DNA of 64,000 nucleotides from JAPSGB01 sp963775185 (GTDB lineage: Bacteria; Myxococcota_A; Polyangia; Polyangiales; Polyangiaceae): NCBI GenBank assembly GCA_963775185.1, contig CAVZIE010000018.1, positions 248,001-312,000 of the forward strand, read 5' to 3'. This document shows positions 63,071-64,000 of this stretch, piece after piece. A program made the position numbers and the translations under genes. Each line of letters starts with the position of its first letter. Position 1 is the stretch's first letter. The notes below the pieces were generated by a model. The model did not search any database and was not told the DNA's origin. It worked only from the letters and a program-made list of their open reading frames with translations.

Positions 63071-63160
63071 GAACAACCTCCGGTTCCCCCCGTCCGACAG
63101 CGGAACTGGCCGCGGGTTCCCACTGGCCAGGCGGCTCCGTTTCTGCTTCTACTTCCCGCG

Positions 63161-63976
63161 ATGAAGCCCATGGATCTCCGCTCGCGCTGGGTGTTGGTCA
63201 CCGGCGCCTCCTCCGGCCTCGGCCGCGAGATGGCCCGCGTCCTGGCGCGCGAGCACAAGGCGAACCTCGTCGTGGTCGCGCGCCGTACCGAGCGCCTGGA
63301 GGAGCTCAAGGGCGAGCTCGAGTCGGAGACCGGCGTCTCGGTGGTCCCCGTCGGTGCCGATCTCGCCAAGCTCGACGACGTCAATCGCGTCTTCTCCGAG
63401 GCGACCCGGGGGCGCGAGCTCCAGGCCGCCGTGCTCAACGCCGGCATCACCCACTTCGGCCCCCACGACGAGCTCGAGTGGGACGGCTTCGAGCGCATGC
63501 TCTCCGTCAACGTGACGAGCGTCGTCCGCCTGGCCCGCCATCTCGCGCCGTACCTCGAGCAAGAGAACCACGGCGGCGGCATGATGATCGTGTCGAGCAT
63601 GGCCGGCTTCGTGCCCGTCTCGTACCAGACGGCCTACTCCGGCACGAAGGCGTTCCTCGTCAACTACGCATGCGCGCTCCACCACGAGCTTGCCCCGAAG
63701 AACGTCTCCGTCACCACCTTCGTCCCCGGCGGCGTCGTGACCGAGATGACCGCCGGCGAGCGCTTCGGCCCGCTCCGCGGCTGGCTCATGCCCGCCGAAC
63801 AAGCCGCCCGCGAAGGGGTGGACGCGATGCGCGCGCGCCGTTACGTCTTCGCCCCGGGCGTCGCGAACCGCATGCAGCTCACGTTCGCGCGCTTCCTGCC
63901 CCAGCGCTTCCTCACCGGTCGCGTCGCCGCCACTTACCGCAACGCGCTCGGCAAGGTCGAGCCCAAGGACGAGTAG
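63161..63976 (+). CDS. Classical short-chain dehydrogenase/reductase
   Basis: 271 residues, ATG at 63161. Rossmann motif TGASSGLG (14-21), NAG at 93-95, catalytic Ser145/146 (MMIVSSMAGF), Tyr159 and Lys163 (AYSGTKAFLV). It belongs to the DltE/YqjQ-like group of SDRs that act on ketones or acyl substrates with NADP(H); ARRTER after the second strand (residues 40-45) favours NADP. The C-terminal FGPLRGWLMPAEQAAREGVD and ANRMQLTFARFLPQRFL segments are common in this group. Substrate unknown. Divergent from the DUF4139-like gene with a 90-bp spacer. Confidence 0.9.
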   Translation: MKPMDLRSRWVLVTGASSGLGREMARVLAREHKANLVVVARRTERLEELKGELESETGVSVVPVGADLAKLDDVNRVFSEATRGRELQAAVLNAGITHFGPHDELEWDGFERMLSVNVTSVVRLARHLAPYLEQENHGGGMMIVSSMAGFVPVSYQTAYSGTKAFLVNYACALHHELAPKNVSVTTFVPGGVVTEMTAGERFGPLRGWLMPAEQAAREGVDAMRARRYVFAPGVANRMQLTFARFLPQRFLTGRVAATYRNALGKVEPKDE

Positions 63977-63989
63977 CCCGATCGGGATT

Positions 63990-64000
63990 TGCCGGTCCGG
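63990..64000 (+). repeat. Dispersed 20-bp palindromic repeat, copy 20, cut by window end
   Basis: TGCCGGTCCGG, the first eleven bases of the consensus, 14 bp after the SDR stop. The rest lies outside the window. Confidence 0.7.

Overview
The window is high-GC chromosomal DNA that looks like a myxobacterium, most likely of the Polyangia/Sorangiineae type. The evidence is a MYXO-CTERM-like tail on a Cys-rich surface protein, several Gly/Ala/Ser-rich lipoproteins with Cys-X-Asp-Gly repeats, Hanks-type kinases with a PEGA domain, FHA and PilZ proteins, TMTC-like TPR membrane proteins and frequent GTG starts. This placement is inferred from gene content; no rRNA or marker phylogeny is available here.

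Layout. 1-8.3 kb: FG-GAP lipoprotein (cut by the left edge), a kinase-like PEGA protein, cysH, an OYE-type oxidoreductase and a MYXO-CTERM protein. 8.3-23.6 kb: an SDR, a TMTC-like protein, FHA and PilZ/AMIN proteins, and a tightly coupled minus-strand operon (giant TPR/HEAT protein, lipoprotein, tsaD, Gly-rich lipoprotein). 23.7-34.4 kb: a block of polytopic membrane proteins, two family-2 glycosyltransferases and two methyltransferases, consistent with lipid-linked glycan or surface glycosylation. 35-39.9 kb: aguB-aguA (agmatine to putrescine), an FGE-like lipoprotein, a LysM hydrolase and a (Thr-Ala)n lipoprotein. 40.0-48.2 kb: an island at a tRNA-Leu gene. 48.3-64 kb: aqpZ, a PanE-like reductase, a small restriction-modification pair, a kinase, a FliI/SctN-type ATPase, dnaJ, a methyltransferase/coiled-coil fusion, trpE, a DUF4139-like lipoprotein and an SDR.

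The most unusual part is the island. Behind an intact tRNA-Leu(UAG) gene lie three consecutive modules. Each ends with a lipoprotein gene followed by the same gap-free 163-bp repeat, whose last 52 bp copy the tRNA-Leu 3' half from the anticodon stem onward (the third copy is cut after 139 bp). Two of the modules, and the DNA directly behind the last repeat, each carry a toxin-antitoxin pair (DUF433/DUF5615, TumE-like, HigBA), each with a perfect inverted repeat just upstream. No integrase is present. I read this as serial accretion of small non-autonomous integrative elements of one family, with an overall look resembling a superintegron but with tRNA-derived attachment sites.

The second theme is a family of about 20 dispersed 20-bp repeats (consensus TGCCGGTCCGGCGCGGAACC), nearly all intergenic. 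Many sit in convergent pairs and show compensating changes that keep a GC-rich hairpin.

The third theme is technical. At least ten single-base frame breaks interrupt otherwise intact genes; nine are apparent insertions and one an apparent deletion. This suggests residual sequencing errors, so affected genes are described as single CDS with a marked frameshift.
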